A program made the position numbers and the translations under genes. The notes below the pieces were generated by a model, which was not told the origin of the DNA, made no database searches, and worked only from the letters and a program-made list of their open reading frames with translations. DNA of 64,000 bases from Dehalobacter sp. (GTDB lineage: Bacteria > Bacillota > Desulfitobacteriia > Desulfitobacteriales > Syntrophobotulaceae): the NCBI GenBank assembly GCA_023667845.1, contig JAMPIU010000053.1:1-64000 (forward strand). Direction: 5' to 3'. Shown here in pieces: positions 1 to 10,835 of this stretch (positions within the stretch are counted from its first letter, which is position 1; the number at the start of each line of letters is the position of its first letter).

Positions 1-94
<94 letters not shown>

Positions 95-361
95 AACTAT
101 TTACGGAGCTTGATTCAGCTCTTGTTTTACTAAAATTCATTGACGAGTCTAGCTTTTTAATTCATTCTTGTTGTTCAGTTTTCAATGACCTTTTGGCTCG
201 CTGTGTCCCGAGCGCTTAGTTATAATAACAAAGTTACCGGAACCTTTCAAGCATCTTAATCCCAGTTTAAACATCACTAGGTCAAGAATGCTTCGTTTTT
301 TCTACAAAATTCTACGAATATCTAAAGGATAATCATTTTCTTAATTAAATATTCATTTATA
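95..361 (-). promoter_or_regulatory. rRNA operon leader and promoter region
   Basis: No gene fits here. On the minus strand a promoter reads TTGAAA (245-250), a 17-bp spacer and TATTAT (222-227). Downstream lies TTGAAAACTGAACA (about 173-186), a sequence type common in Firmicute rRNA leaders and resembling antitermination/processing signals. A short hairpin, GAGCT (106-110) with AGCTC (117-121), precedes the mature 16S end and may belong to the processing stem. A second upstream TTGACC near 290 could be the -35 of another promoter, but I see no well-spaced -10 for it. Confidence 0.7.
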
Positions 362-1870
<1,509 letters not shown>

Positions 1871-1916
1871 TTATACCAAACGAGGCTATCCAACTAGTAC
1901 CCCGTAAACACTATCC

Positions 1917-1949
1917 AGCCCGTAACACCATCACGCGGTATTACGGGCT
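1917..1949 (-). terminator. Inverted repeat between greA and lysS
   Basis: AGCCCGTAA at 1917-1925 pairs perfectly with TTACGGGCT at 1941-1949, with extra ACC/GGT pairing inside. Neither side has a clear T-tract, so it is a weak or Rho-independent-like terminator at best, or an mRNA processing/stability hairpin between greA and lysS. Confidence 0.35.
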
Positions 1950-2019
1950 AAAATTCAGCTTCATTTTGTTGAAATGGACCATTGAACGAACAAATTTTTA
2001 ATAGAAAGCAGCAAATAAA

Positions 2020-2490
2020 CTAGCGGATATCTACAATTTCATAACGAAGCATTCCTGCCGGAACATTAACCTCAACAACGCTGCCTTTAATTTGTCCAAG
2101 AACAGCTTTGCCAACCGGTGATTCATTGGAAATTTTATTGACTGCCGGATCTGCCTCTGCCGAGCCGACGATGGTATACTCTTCTTCGTCCCCATATTCA
2201 ACATCTTTTAACAGTACTGTACTTCCTATGGCAACATGGTCTTTTTCATCATTGTCGTCAATGACTCTGGCATTTCTCAGCATTTTCTCGAGAGTAATGA
2301 TCCTGCCTTCGATAAAAGCCTGTTCATTTTTAGCATCTTCATATTCTGAGTTTTCGGATATATCTCCAAACTCAATGGCTTGTTTAATCCTTTCAGCAAC
2401 TTCTCTCCTTCTTTGGGTCTTTAGAATCTCCAGTTCTTCTTCCAGTTTCTTCAAACCATCAAGTGTTAAAATGACTTCTTTTTCGGGCAT
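2020..2490 (-). CDS. greA: Transcription elongation factor GreA
   Basis: Rescues backtracked RNA polymerase by stimulating its intrinsic transcript cleavage through the secondary channel. The 156 residues are standard for GreA: an N-terminal antiparallel coiled coil (about 1-75), with the acidic tip in the signature [13 protein letters not shown] (about 43-55) that places Asp/Glu near the active-site magnesium, then an FKBP-like C-terminal domain. The ATG at 2490 follows the strong site GGGAGGGG. It lies between dusB and lysS, a common clostridial arrangement, and about 190 bases separate it from lysS. Confidence 0.97.
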   Translation of the reverse strand: MPEKEVILTLDGLKKLEEELEILKTQRRREVAERIKQAIEFGDISENSEYEDAKNEQAFIEGRIITLEKMLRNARVIDDNDEKDHVAIGSTVLLKDVEYGDEEEYTIVGSAEADPAVNKISNESPVGKAVLGQIKGSVVEVNVPAGMLRYEIVDIR

Positions 2491-2674
2491 AAAAAATACC
2501 CCTCCCTCTTTCTCTTATGAGGTAATTTTTTTGAATCCTTTTATGTGAGACATTATATACACAAGTAAAATAAAATATACACTGTAAATCTCTTCCTAGC
2601 TTTTTAATACTCGTAATTATAAGGAACCTCCATTTTATTGTCAAGCAAATTTACTTAATATTTTGATAGCCGGA

Positions 2675-3652
2675 TCAATGGTCCGGGCATTCCATCGCGT
2701 AAATGCCTGAAAACAACGTCTTCATTTCCTGGTAACTTTTGATTTTCATGATCTGGTTCCGGTACTCTGCTGCTTTCCTCATACCCTTGATATACCAGGA
2801 AGCGTGTTTGCGGATCTCCTGTACGCCGGTTCTTTCGCCTTTATATTCAATAATCTTTTCAAAATGCTGAATAAGTATTCTAAGTTTTTCTCTATTGCCA
2901 GGTTCCTGTGGAAGTGTTTCCGTATCGAGATAATATTGGGATCTGCCAATCAGCCATGGATTTCCTAAAGCTCCCCTCGCTATCATGACTCCATCGCATC
3001 CGGTAAGCTGAATCATTTTCAGCGCATCTTCCGGAGATAGAACATCCCCATTCCCAATCACAGGTATGCCAATTCTTGCTTTAATTTTACTGATCCATTC
3101 CCAGTCAGCCTTGCCGGAATAATATTGTTCTCTGGTCCGGGCATGAACTGTCAGCATGCTGACTCCTGCCTGCTCTAACATTGGCGCCAGTTCAAGCGCA
3201 ACGATAGTGGAGCTATCCCATCCCAGGCGGATTTTAACGGTAACAGGAACCCTAACAGCCTTTACCACTTCGGAGACAATTTCTATCGCTAACGGAATGT
3301 TTCGAAGAAGGGATGCTCCTTCACCATTTTTCACAATCTTTGGTGTCGGACATCCCATATTAATGTCTATGATATCAGCTCCATATGTTTCAGCTATTTC
3401 AGCTGCTCTGGCCATTGGGACAGGTTCGGATCCAAAAAGCTGAACAATTCGGGGTTCTTCTTCTCCTTTTAGATCAAGCATTTTAAATGTCTTGGCATTA
3501 TGATGCAGCAGTGCTTTATCGCTGATCATTTCCGTTATGACGTATTTGCCGCCTGTGAGCCGGATGATTTCCCGAAAGGCCTTATCCGTTATCCCTGCCA
3601 TCGGGGCCATAAAAACAGGCTTATCTGACAAATAATACTTCCCTAATTTCAT
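2675..3652 (-). CDS. dusB: tRNA-dihydrouridine synthase (DusB/NifR3 family)
   Basis: FMN-dependent enzyme that reduces uridines to dihydrouridine in the tRNA D-loop. The 325-residue protein starts with the TIM-barrel flavin site MAPMAGITDKAFRE. It carries the catalytic-cysteine segment INMGCPTPKIVKNGEG around residue 100 and the phosphate-binding segment MIARGALGNPW, followed by a C-terminal helical RNA-binding domain. The start ATG is preceded by GAGGT. It lies 20 bases downstream of coaX and is probably co-transcribed. The coaX/dusB/lysS neighbourhood is the same as in B. subtilis (yacB...yacF-lysS). Confidence 0.95.
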   Translation of the reverse strand: MKLGKYYLSDKPVFMAPMAGITDKAFREIIRLTGGKYVITEMISDKALLHHNAKTFKMLDLKGEEEPRIVQLFGSEPVPMARAAEIAETYGADIIDINMGCPTPKIVKNGEGASLLRNIPLAIEIVSEVVKAVRVPVTVKIRLGWDSSTIVALELAPMLEQAGVSMLTVHARTREQYYSGKADWEWISKIKARIGIPVIGNGDVLSPEDALKMIQLTGCDGVMIARGALGNPWLIGRSQYYLDTETLPQEPGNREKLRILIQHFEKIIEYKGERTGVQEIRKHASWYIKGMRKAAEYRNQIMKIKSYQEMKTLFSGIYAMECPDH

Positions 3653-3672
3653 TTTTACCTCAATGTATATAA

Positions 3673-4440
3673 TTACCGTAAATTTCTTTCATAAATATAC
3701 AAAAGTCCTTCCAACGTTAAAAAAGGATCAATCATATCGATCATTTTGGAATCCCCGGCAATCAGTTCAGCCAGACCCCCGGTTGCAATAACTTTAATTT
3801 TTCCGCCAAGTTCTTTTTTCATCAGCTCGACAATACGGTCAATCTGCCCGCAAAATCCATGATATATTCCCGCTTGCATACCGTTGACTGTATTTTTGCC
3901 GATGACGTTTTTGGTCTTAATAATCTCTACTCTAGGCAATTTTGAAGCTTTTTGGTAGAGCGCCTCAGTGGAAATCCCGATTCCAGGTGCAATCGCGCCT
4001 CCTAAGTACTCTCCCTTTTCACTGACGGCGCAAAAAGTTGTTGCCGTACCAAAATCAACAATAACTAATGGCCCGCCATACTTGGTATAGGCAGCAACAG
4101 CGTTGACAATCCTGTCTGCACCGAGCTCCCTGGGATTATCAATATTAATGGAAATGCCCGTCTTCACGCCCGGGCCAACAATAATAGGGGTTACGCTGAA
4201 ATACTTTTTGATCATCTGTTCCAGCGCAGGCGTCACAGGCGGTACAACCGAAGAAATAATAGCCCCAGATATATTGCTGAAAGACCAATCGTGAAAACTA
4301 AATAAATTTTTAATTGTCGACGCATATTCATCCGATGTATTGTTTTTTTCCGTAGAAATTCTCCAGTAATGCATAAGCTCACGGTCCTGGTAAACACCAA
4401 GTACAATATTCGTATTCCCGATATCGATGACCAGAATCAT
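3673..4440 (-). CDS. coaX: Type III pantothenate kinase
   Basis: Phosphorylates pantothenate to 4'-phosphopantothenate, the committed step of CoA synthesis. The 255 residues are usual for CoaX. The N terminus [17 protein letters not shown] has the ASKHA phosphate-1 motif [18 protein letters not shown] is the pantothenate-binding and catalytic Asp region (about 105-116), and [10 protein letters not shown] is the phosphate-2 motif. GGAGGCGG precedes the ATG. It lies directly after the NAD biosynthesis genes and several kilobases from panC/panD, so a CoA/NAD cofactor cluster is likely. Confidence 0.96.
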   Translation of the reverse strand: MILVIDIGNTNIVLGVYQDRELMHYWRISTEKNNTSDEYASTIKNLFSFHDWSFSNISGAIISSVVPPVTPALEQMIKKYFSVTPIIVGPGVKTGISINIDNPRELGADRIVNAVAAYTKYGGPLVIVDFGTATTFCAVSEKGEYLGGAIAPGIGISTEALYQKASKLPRVEIIKTKNVIGKNTVNGMQAGIYHGFCGQIDRIVELMKKELGGKIKVIATGGLAELIAGDSKMIDMIDPFLTLEGLLYIYERNLR

Positions 4441-4475
4441 TGTACCCGCCTCCTTTACAACCGGATAAGTGCAGA

Positions 4476-5354
4476 TTATATTTTTTCAGTAGAATGAAGG
4501 TGCTTCTGAATAGACGGTTTAAAATCATCAACGACCATTGAGAAATCAATCGCTTCGACCGAATGCGTAAGCCTGCCTACTGAAATAATGTCCACTCCTG
4601 TCTCGGCAATTTGACGCACTGTGTCTTCCCTAACTCCTCCAGACGCCTCTACGACAACCCGGTGGTTAATATACTGAACCGCTGTTTTCATATCCTGCAG
4701 GGACATATTATCAAGCATAATCACGTCAACGCCGCTCAGAACGGCTTCCCGTACCTGTTCCAGCGTTTCACATTCAACCTCTATTTTAACCATATGGCCA
4801 ACTTTTGTTTTAATTTTTTGAACAGCCTCAGCCAGATTTCCGATTGCGTCCAGATGATTATCCTTAAGCATAACGGCATCATACAAACCAAAACGGTGGT
4901 TCGTTCCTCCGCCGACCCTGACAGCGTATTTCTGCAAGTTTCTCATACCCGGCATCGTTTTGCGCGTATCTGTGACCTTAACGCCTAAATCAGATACAAG
5001 TTCGACAAATCTTCTTGTAATACTAGATATTCCTGAAAGATGCTGAATGAAATTAAGTACAGTTCTTTCAGCTTGAAGGATTCCTGCCAGTGAACCATTA
5101 ATTTTCATGATCAGGGTCCCTGGTCCGATACTGTCTCCGTCTTCAACCTGTATCTGAACGTCTAGGCACGGATCTATCTTCTTAAAAGTCATCTCAGCAA
5201 TAAAAAGGCCGCAGACAATCCCATGTGCTTTGGCATAGATTCTGGCTTCACTCTGGTAATCTTCAGGAATGATCAGCGTACTGATATCTCCGGTACCAAT
5301 ATCTTCTTTTAAAGCACGTTCAATCAATTCTTCATATTGAAACGTAGCGAACAT
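4476..5354 (-). CDS. nadC: Nicotinate-nucleotide pyrophosphorylase (quinolinate phosphoribosyltransferase)
   Basis: Converts quinolinate and PRPP to nicotinate mononucleotide with loss of CO2, the third step of de novo NAD synthesis. The 292-residue protein has the family signature [10 protein letters not shown] followed by [16 protein letters not shown] and AVMLKDNHL, the Arg/His/Lys quinolinate- and PRPP-binding residues, then EVECETLEQ and the C-terminal SVGRLTHS phosphate site. Its start overlaps the nadB end by 23 bases, with GGGGGAT as ribosome binding site inside nadB, so translation is coupled. Confidence 0.97.
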   Translation of the reverse strand: MFATFQYEELIERALKEDIGTGDISTLIIPEDYQSEARIYAKAHGIVCGLFIAEMTFKKIDPCLDVQIQVEDGDSIGPGTLIMKINGSLAGILQAERTVLNFIQHLSGISSITRRFVELVSDLGVKVTDTRKTMPGMRNLQKYAVRVGGGTNHRFGLYDAVMLKDNHLDAIGNLAEAVQKIKTKVGHMVKIEVECETLEQVREAVLSGVDVIMLDNMSLQDMKTAVQYINHRVVVEASGGVREDTVRQIAETGVDIISVGRLTHSVEAIDFSMVVDDFKPSIQKHLHSTEKI

Positions 5355-6945
5355 GATGATCCCCCTTCATATAGACAGAATGCTTTTGCCAGTATTCCTC
5401 CGCATTCGGGAAATCCCGTCGGAAATGACCCCCTCTGCTTTCTTCACGTGCCAAAGCAGCCTTGATAATCACCATTCCAATCGCAAGCATATTGCCAAGC
5501 TCGAGTTCCGGTACTTCAGAATGGGGGTTAAACCGTTCCATCAATTGATTTAATTCCGCCTGTGCCTGCCGCAAATGTTCTTCATCCCGAATGATTCCGA
5601 CTTTATCCCATAAAATATTCTGCAGTTCTTCTTTCAGAGTAGCCGGGTCTGCAGCGGAATCCCGGACATCACATTCACCGGGGTAGCCTTCATACGGCAA
5701 AACATCTTCCGGGTTGGGCATTTCGCCAATCTTCTGATTGATTGTATCAGAAATGGTTGAAGCAAATACTAATCCGTCCAACAAGGAGTTGCTGGCGAGC
5801 CTGTTGGCACCATGAACGCCATTACAGGCACATTCACCGCAAGCAAAAAGATTTGGCAAATTCGTTTCACCAAATTCATTGATGCGGACTCCGCCCATTA
5901 AGTAATGCGCAGCAGGGCCAACCGGTACTGGATCTGTAGAAATATCAACGCCATAATTCAGACAGGTTTTATAGATTCCTGGAAACCTTTGTTCGACTTT
6001 GGAGTGTCCCATCGGGCTGAAATCGAGATAGACCTGTCCTGTCTGCATCTGCTTCCAGATCTCCCTTGATACAACATCCCTCGGAGCAAGCTCTTTACCG
6101 GGAACACCCTCCATAAAACGTTCTCCACGTGAGTTCACCAGTACAGCTCCCTCTCCTCTGGCTGCCTCCGAAATTAAAAAATTGGGTGCTCCCGGTAGCA
6201 GCAGGGCCGTGGGATGGAATTGAATAAATTCCATATCCATAAGTTCGGCTCCTGCCCGATAAGCAGCAGCTATCCCGTCTCCTGTCGCAACCGCAGGATT
6301 GGTCGTATGCTTATACATCTGACCTGCACCGCCCGTGGCCAGGATAACGGCTTTAGCCAGCCATATTTCCATTGCCAAGGTAATATTGTTGAGCACCAGA
6401 GCTCCGCAGACCTCTGCTTTACTGTTCTTAACAAAGTCAATTAAATAATAGTTTTCTTTAACGGTAATCGGGCTGGAATGCACAACTTCTACCAGGGCAC
6501 GTTCTATTTCTCCGCCGGTGGCATCACCGTGAGCATGTAGTACCCTGCTTTTGCTATGGGCACCTTCCCGCGTAAAGTCCAGTTTATTATTGCTTTCATC
6601 AAATTTGGTGCCAAAATCAATCAGCTTACTGACACACTCCGGTCCTTTCTCAGCCAGGATCTTGACTGCTTTCAGGTTGCATAGCCCTGCTCCGGCTTTA
6701 ATGGTATCGCCATAGTGAAATTCAGGAGAGTCATCCTCATTAAGAGCAACGGCAATACCTCCCTGGGCATGCTCAGTGTTGCTTGCCATCACATCTTTCT
6801 TGGTCAGAACGGTTACTTCATATTTGGGACAAAGTTTGATTGCTGCAAACAATCCCGCAATTCCGCTTCCGAGAATAAGCACTTCGGTCTGAAAGATCTC
6901 AAGCTTATCCTTGTCCCAGGGAATCAGATATTCATTCTCATTCAT
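5332..6945 (-). CDS. nadB: L-aspartate oxidase
   Basis: FAD enzyme oxidising L-aspartate to iminosuccinate, which NadA uses. The 537 residues start with the FAD dinucleotide fold LILGSGIAGLFAAIKL (about 23-38). FIQFHPTAL and ARGEGAVLVNSRGERFM belong to the succinate dehydrogenase/fumarate reductase flavoprotein superfamily. AAHYLMGGV and the second FAD segment ACGECACNGVHGANRLASNSL follow. In an anaerobe the electron acceptor should be fumarate rather than oxygen (known for the family; not visible here). GAGGATGAG precedes the ATG. It lies between nadA and nadC in one operon. Confidence 0.97.
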   Translation of the reverse strand: MNENEYLIPWDKDKLEIFQTEVLILGSGIAGLFAAIKLCPKYEVTVLTKKDVMASNTEHAQGGIAVALNEDDSPEFHYGDTIKAGAGLCNLKAVKILAEKGPECVSKLIDFGTKFDESNNKLDFTREGAHSKSRVLHAHGDATGGEIERALVEVVHSSPITVKENYYLIDFVKNSKAEVCGALVLNNITLAMEIWLAKAVILATGGAGQMYKHTTNPAVATGDGIAAAYRAGAELMDMEFIQFHPTALLLPGAPNFLISEAARGEGAVLVNSRGERFMEGVPGKELAPRDVVSREIWKQMQTGQVYLDFSPMGHSKVEQRFPGIYKTCLNYGVDISTDPVPVGPAAHYLMGGVRINEFGETNLPNLFACGECACNGVHGANRLASNSLLDGLVFASTISDTINQKIGEMPNPEDVLPYEGYPGECDVRDSAADPATLKEELQNILWDKVGIIRDEEHLRQAQAELNQLMERFNPHSEVPELELGNMLAIGMVIIKAALAREESRGGHFRRDFPNAEEYWQKHSVYMKGDHHVRYVSI

Positions 6946-6977
6946 ATCTCTTACTCATCCTCAATGTTATATGTTCA

Positions 6978-7898
6978 TTATTGGACGGCCAGCATTCTTT
7001 CCAGCGCGCAGACCGCCTTCTCTCTGATTTCTTTTGACACAGTAACGACCGGTACCATGTTTGAAAGGGCATCCTTGACCTTCTGCAAGCTGATCTTTTT
7101 CATATTCGGGCAGATCATATATGCTGAAGCCATATAAAATTGTTTTCCAGGACAGCGTTTAGTAAGTTCATGCAAAATGCCACATTCCGTTCCAATAATA
7201 AATTCGGTGTCCGTCGAATCTTCTGCATACTTAATAATTCCGGCAGTAGAGCCAACATAATCGGCTTCCCGCCAGACTTCCTCGCGGCATTCAGGATGAA
7301 CCAGAACTTTTGCTCCCCGATGTTCCTCCCGCGCCTTTAAGATATCCTCCCTGGCGAGCCTATGATGGGTCGGACAGAATCCCGGCCACAGGTTAATCTT
7401 TCTGTTCGTTTTGGCTGCAATATATCCGCCGAGGTTGCCGTCAGGCACAAACAGGATCTCCTCTTTTCCAAGAGATTGAACAATTTTCTCTGCATTGGAT
7501 GATGTACAGCAAATATCGCTTTCGGCTTTCACCTCTGCGGATGAATTAACATAACAGACCACCTTTACACCGGGCAATTTGGCCTTCGCCTCTCTGAGCC
7601 GGTTTGCTTCGACCATGTCAGCCATTGGGCAGCCGGCCGAAGGTTCGGGAAGCAGGACAGTCTTCTCCGGGGATAGGATTGCAGCACTTTCTGCCATAAA
7701 ATGGACCCCGCAGAATACGATGACATCTGCATCTGTCCGGGCAGCCTGCTGGGCGAGCTGAAGTGAATCTCCGACAAAATCCGCAATATCCTGAATGTCC
7801 CCCGGCTGGTAATAATGGGCAAGAATTACCGCTTTTCTTTGCTTGCGCAGAGCATTTATATCATTGATCAGCTGATCTTTGCGTTCGCCATTATCCAT
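6978..7898 (-). CDS. nadA: Quinolinate synthase
   Basis: Condenses iminosuccinate with dihydroxyacetone phosphate to quinolinate using an oxygen-sensitive [4Fe-4S] cluster. The 306-residue protein has the expected AHYYQPGDIQDIADFVGDSL N-terminal signature and the three cluster cysteines in separate repeats (in GCPMAD, CCTSS/HPEC and KRCPGKQF contexts). It belongs to the shorter class typical of Clostridia. GAAAGGAGAGG lies upstream of the ATG at 7898. It leads the nadA-nadB-nadC set, 32 bases before nadB. Confidence 0.96.
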   Translation of the reverse strand: MDNGERKDQLINDINALRKQRKAVILAHYYQPGDIQDIADFVGDSLQLAQQAARTDADVIVFCGVHFMAESAAILSPEKTVLLPEPSAGCPMADMVEANRLREAKAKLPGVKVVCYVNSSAEVKAESDICCTSSNAEKIVQSLGKEEILFVPDGNLGGYIAAKTNRKINLWPGFCPTHHRLAREDILKAREEHRGAKVLVHPECREEVWREADYVGSTAGIIKYAEDSTDTEFIIGTECGILHELTKRCPGKQFYMASAYMICPNMKKISLQKVKDALSNMVPVVTVSKEIREKAVCALERMLAVQ

Positions 7899-7960
7899 TT
7901 ATCAGCCTCTCCTTTCGCTCGTAGACCTTTTTCTAATTCTATTCTTCGACATAAAATGTG

Positions 7961-8344
7961 TCAAGCCTGTACGCCGTGCACTTCAACATCATCGATTCTG
8001 GCCGGCTGGTTCTTTTCGTCGACAAAAACAATTTTCGGTGTATATCCTTTGCTTTCTTCATCGGAAAACAGCCCATAGGAAATAATAATCACCTGATCCC
8101 CGACCTGGACCAGCCTGGCTGCTGCTCCATTTAGACAGATTATTCCGGAATTCTCCTCTCCTGGAATAACATACGTTTCCAGCCTTGCTCCATTATTCAG
8201 GTTAACGACCTGAACTTTCTCATTTTCCAGAATATCGGCCTGCTCCATCAGGCTGCGGTCTATCGTTATGCTTCCCACATAATTCAGGTTGGCTTCAGTA
8301 ACCCTGGCTTTATGGATCTTTGATTTCATCATATTTCTGAACAT
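7961..8344 (-). CDS. panD: Aspartate 1-decarboxylase
   Basis: Pyruvoyl enzyme making beta-alanine from aspartate for pantothenate synthesis. The 127-residue proenzyme contains the self-cleavage site NYVGSITID: cleavage between Gly and Ser gives the pyruvoyl group. Family members usually start at the internal [11 protein letters not shown], but GGAGGTGTG at good spacing supports the upstream ATG at 8344. It lies 6 bases after panC, whose last codons overlap the ribosome binding site, so the two are coupled. Confidence 0.96.
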   Translation of the reverse strand: MFRNMMKSKIHKARVTEANLNYVGSITIDRSLMEQADILENEKVQVVNLNNGARLETYVIPGEENSGIICLNGAAARLVQVGDQVIIISYGLFSDEESKGYTPKIVFVDEKNQPARIDDVEVHGVQA

Positions 8345-8350
8345 TTTTTC

Positions 8351-9214
8351 TCACACCTCCACGACAATATTATCAATCAAGCGCGTTGTGCCAAAACGTA
8401 CGGCAAGAGCAATCACAACAGGGCAGTCAATACTGTCGACAGCTGCAAGATTGTCCGCTTTTCTTATTTCTACATAATCAATTTTCCCGTTTGATTCACT
8501 GCTTATTCTCTGTCTGATCTCTTCTCTGACAACTTCAGCGCAGGTCTCACCTTCAATAATTCGTGCCTCCGCTTCCTGCAATGAACGGAACAACACCGGG
8601 GCTTGCCTCCGGTCTTCACTGCTCAAATAAGCGTTTCTGGAACTCTTGGCGAGTCCATCGCTTTCTCGGACCGTCGGGAAGGCCACGATTTTAACAGAGC
8701 TATTTAAATCTTTTGTCATTTGTTTGATGACAGCAACCTGCTGGTAATCTTTTAAGCCAAAATAGGCTTCATCAGGTTGAATAATATTAAAAAGTTTTGT
8801 CACAACAGTTGCTACTCCCTGAAAGTGTCCCTGACGGCTGGCTCCGCAGAGGACCTCGGTGATCTGGTATACCTGAACTGCCGTAAGGCTTTTTCCGTCC
8901 GGATACATTTCCGCGACCGAAGGAGCAAATAACAAGTCTACTCCTGCCTGTTCGGCGAGTCCCGAATCCCTGGCAAGATCACGCGGATATTTCTCATAAT
9001 CCTCATTGGGACCAAACTGTAAGGGATTCACAAATATACTCATCACAATATAGGTTTTTTTGTGATTCGGATCCTGATTTCTGGCTATTTTGACCATGGA
9101 CAGATGGCCTTCATGCAAGAAGCCCATCGTGGGTACAAGGACAACAGCTTTTCCCTGCTGTTTGGCTGATGCTATTTTTTCTCTTGTTTCAGCTATTTTT
9201 TCGGCAATGATCAT
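8351..9214 (-). CDS. panC: Pantothenate synthetase (pantoate--beta-alanine ligase)
   Basis: ATP-dependent condensation of pantoate with beta-alanine. The 287 residues carry the nucleotidyltransferase HIGH-like motif in VPTMGFLHEGHLSMVKIA (about 27-44), NPLQFGPNEDYEKYPR, LFNIIQPDEAYFGLKDYQQ and the KMSKS-type SRNAYLS. The ATG start overlaps the stop of the DUF2520 gene (ATGA). No panB is present in the window, so ketopantoate hydroxymethyltransferase must be encoded elsewhere. Confidence 0.97.
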   Translation of the reverse strand: MIIAEKIAETREKIASAKQQGKAVVLVPTMGFLHEGHLSMVKIARNQDPNHKKTYIVMSIFVNPLQFGPNEDYEKYPRDLARDSGLAEQAGVDLLFAPSVAEMYPDGKSLTAVQVYQITEVLCGASRQGHFQGVATVVTKLFNIIQPDEAYFGLKDYQQVAVIKQMTKDLNSSVKIVAFPTVRESDGLAKSSRNAYLSSEDRRQAPVLFRSLQEAEARIIEGETCAEVVREEIRQRISSESNGKIDYVEIRKADNLAAVDSIDCPVVIALAVRFGTTRLIDNIVVEV

Positions 9215-10119
9215 TGCTTTGTTTCCTTTCCTAAGTCATTCAAAAGTTCTTCCAGGTCATTTAAACCTTCTGGGTGATAGGATACCCTATCCAACAGTTT
9301 TTTTTCTTTTCCCAATTCCAAGGCCAACTTCCCAAGCTCTCTGTAGACCGTCCTCATCTCTTCAGGCATGCTCTGGAGATGTCTTGCGACCACTCCGGCA
9401 TCTCCCCTGGCAATTGGCCCTGTAAGCGCCCCAGGCAGCCCCAGTTTGTCTATATTCCGGCAGGACCCGTCTAACAGCGGCAATAAGGCAGCCAAGGCGT
9501 CTTCGCGCTCTATTCCGGCTTGCTCAAATAGTTTGACTGCCAGTAGGACCAGCGAAACAAGATAGTTTGAGACAACAACTGCTCCGGCATGATACAGGCT
9601 TTTTTTCATCGGATTAATTTTTAGCGGGATTCCGCCTAATAACATAACCAGTTTCTCCCCTTGGCGCTCAACCTCCGGACTGCTGCCTTCTATGCCAAAA
9701 TAGGTTCCCTTCATGACGGAAACCGCGGTATCAATATTTGCAAAGGCCTGCAGTGGATGCAGAGACAGGTAGCCGACAGGCAGTACAGGATCCTGACACA
9801 TGACCCCCGAAGGTAAAGACCCTGAGCAGTGGATCCAGATTTGACCTGGTTTAATATCCCTCTCCTGAGAAAGTCTGGCTGCTGCTTCTTCAATGTTGCA
9901 ATCCTGAGTCGTAATAAAAATCAGATCTGACTCCATCACAAGCTGCCTCAATCCAAGCTGCTCTTTTGGCAAGTATCTCCGAAAATGATCATATGACCTT
10001 TTGCCGCGGGTATGGACTCCGATACACTCCAGCCCTGCTTTCTCCAACAGAATCGCCAGAGATGTCCCGACCACGCCAGTTCCGATGATTCCAAATTTTA
10101 TCGTATTTTCTGACAACAA
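9211..10119 (-). CDS. Rossmann-fold DUF2520 protein, candidate ketopantoate reductase substitute
   Basis: A 302-residue NAD(P)-binding protein. The N terminus has the dinucleotide motif GIIGTGVVGTSLA (about residues 10-22). The first half resembles ProC/PanE-type reductases (IHCSGSLPSG; GYLSLHPLQAFAN), and the second half is the helical DUF2520 dimerisation/substrate domain (AGAVVVSNYLVSLV; GPIARGD). It starts at a TTG codon directly after a strong hairpin and is translationally coupled to panC. The family is uncharacterised as far as I know. Leading a panC-panD operon suggests it supplies pantoate by reducing ketopantoate in place of PanE or IlvC, but this is inference from context. A role with another 2-oxo acid or imine is possible. 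Confidence 0.75.
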   Translation of the reverse strand: MLSENTIKFGIIGTGVVGTSLAILLEKAGLECIGVHTRGKRSYDHFRRYLPKEQLGLRQLVMESDLIFITTQDCNIEEAAARLSQERDIKPGQIWIHCSGSLPSGVMCQDPVLPVGYLSLHPLQAFANIDTAVSVMKGTYFGIEGSSPEVERQGEKLVMLLGGIPLKINPMKKSLYHAGAVVVSNYLVSLVLLAVKLFEQAGIEREDALAALLPLLDGSCRNIDKLGLPGALTGPIARGDAGVVARHLQSMPEEMRTVYRELGKLALELGKEKKLLDRVSYHPEGLNDLEELLNDLGKETKQ

Positions 10120-10364
10120 AAATACACCTCACATGGTGAAGGTGTATTGTTATAAACGAATTCAACAACTACCCTGCCTTCACCGTCCCAGTAGTAATAA
10201 TCCAAGCGGTTGATGCACGATCCGATCAGTCATAAAAAATAGCCGAACTGCTACGGTACAACCCTATACAGATGTCGTCTGCAGCTTACTCTTTAGTATA
10301 TGATAAAGAAGAGAAATAATAAAGAAAAATAATTTTACTTAACACGTATTGATCTTATTTATAC
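10120..10364 (-). promoter_or_regulatory. Structured leader of the DUF2520-panC-panD operon
   Basis: About 245 bases with no gene. On the minus strand three elements stand out. First, AGCTGC and GCAGTT can pair across 10245-10286. Second, a short stem GTAGC/GCTAT (10239-10254) is followed by six T. Third, a strong hairpin at 10121-10148 (AATACACCT with AGGTGTATT plus inner CAC/GTG, one bulge) contains the GAGGTG ribosome binding site of the TTG start at 10119. A buried ribosome binding site before a pantothenate operon suggests translational control. The pan RNA motif known upstream of panB/panC genes is a candidate identity, but I cannot confirm it by eye. Confidence 0.5.
10234..10254 (-). 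terminator. Possible terminator of folP-folB-folK
   Basis: On the minus strand GTAGC-AGTTCG-GCTAT forms a 5-bp stem followed by TTTTTT. It lies about 110 bases after folK and before the panC operon. The stem is short, so efficiency is uncertain. Confidence 0.4.
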
Positions 10365-10835
10365 CTATATTTTAATTTTTTTAATAAGTCCTTCGCCTTG
10401 AACAGTTCCGATTACTCTTCCTGACTGCAGAATATAATCCGGTGCTATTTCTCTTAGCGGAGCCAGTACGAACTCTCTTTGTTCCATAAAGGGATGTGGA
10501 ATTGTCAGTTTTTCAGTCTGAATCACGTAATCCTGATAGGAAAGAATATCGATATCAATGGTGCGCGGCCCCCAATGAGTCAGTCGTTTTCTTCCTAGAG
10601 ACATTTCAATTTGCTGGCAGACCTCAAGCAGTTCGTAAGGATCCAGCTCCGTTTCAATGCCAATGGCCATATTCAGGAAAGGTGACTGGTCAACATTGCC
10701 CCAGGGTTCAGTCTCATAGAGGCTGGAAATACGCTGAATCATAATCCCTGAAGTATCCATCAACATATTGAGTGCCCGATCCAAATATTCCTTGCGGTCT
10801 CCTTCATTGCTCCCCAAACTTAAAAATGCTCTCAT
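10365..10835 (-). CDS. folK: 2-amino-4-hydroxy-6-hydroxymethyldihydropteridine pyrophosphokinase
   Basis: Transfers pyrophosphate from ATP to 6-hydroxymethyl-dihydropterin, the step before FolP. The 156-residue protein opens with LSLGSNEGDRKEYL and has the substrate loop WGNVDQSPFLNM and the signature HWGPRTIDIDIL containing the two metal-binding Asp residues, then HPFMEQREFVLAPL. It overlaps folB by 32 bases, so the folP-folB-folK order is tightly packed, as in B. subtilis. It is the last gene of the folate set. Confidence 0.96.
   Translation of the reverse strand: MRAFLSLGSNEGDRKEYLDRALNMLMDTSGIMIQRISSLYETEPWGNVDQSPFLNMAIGIETELDPYELLEVCQQIEMSLGRKRLTHWGPRTIDIDILSYQDYVIQTEKLTIPHPFMEQREFVLAPLREIAPDYILQSGRVIGTVQGEGLIKKIKI

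Noticed and set aside
10240-10275. T-box leader, because GGGTTGTACCG resembles the T-box core
   Set aside because: The core sequence is not exact, there is too little room for Stem I between folK and this point, and the gene downstream is not an aminoacyl-tRNA or amino-acid gene.
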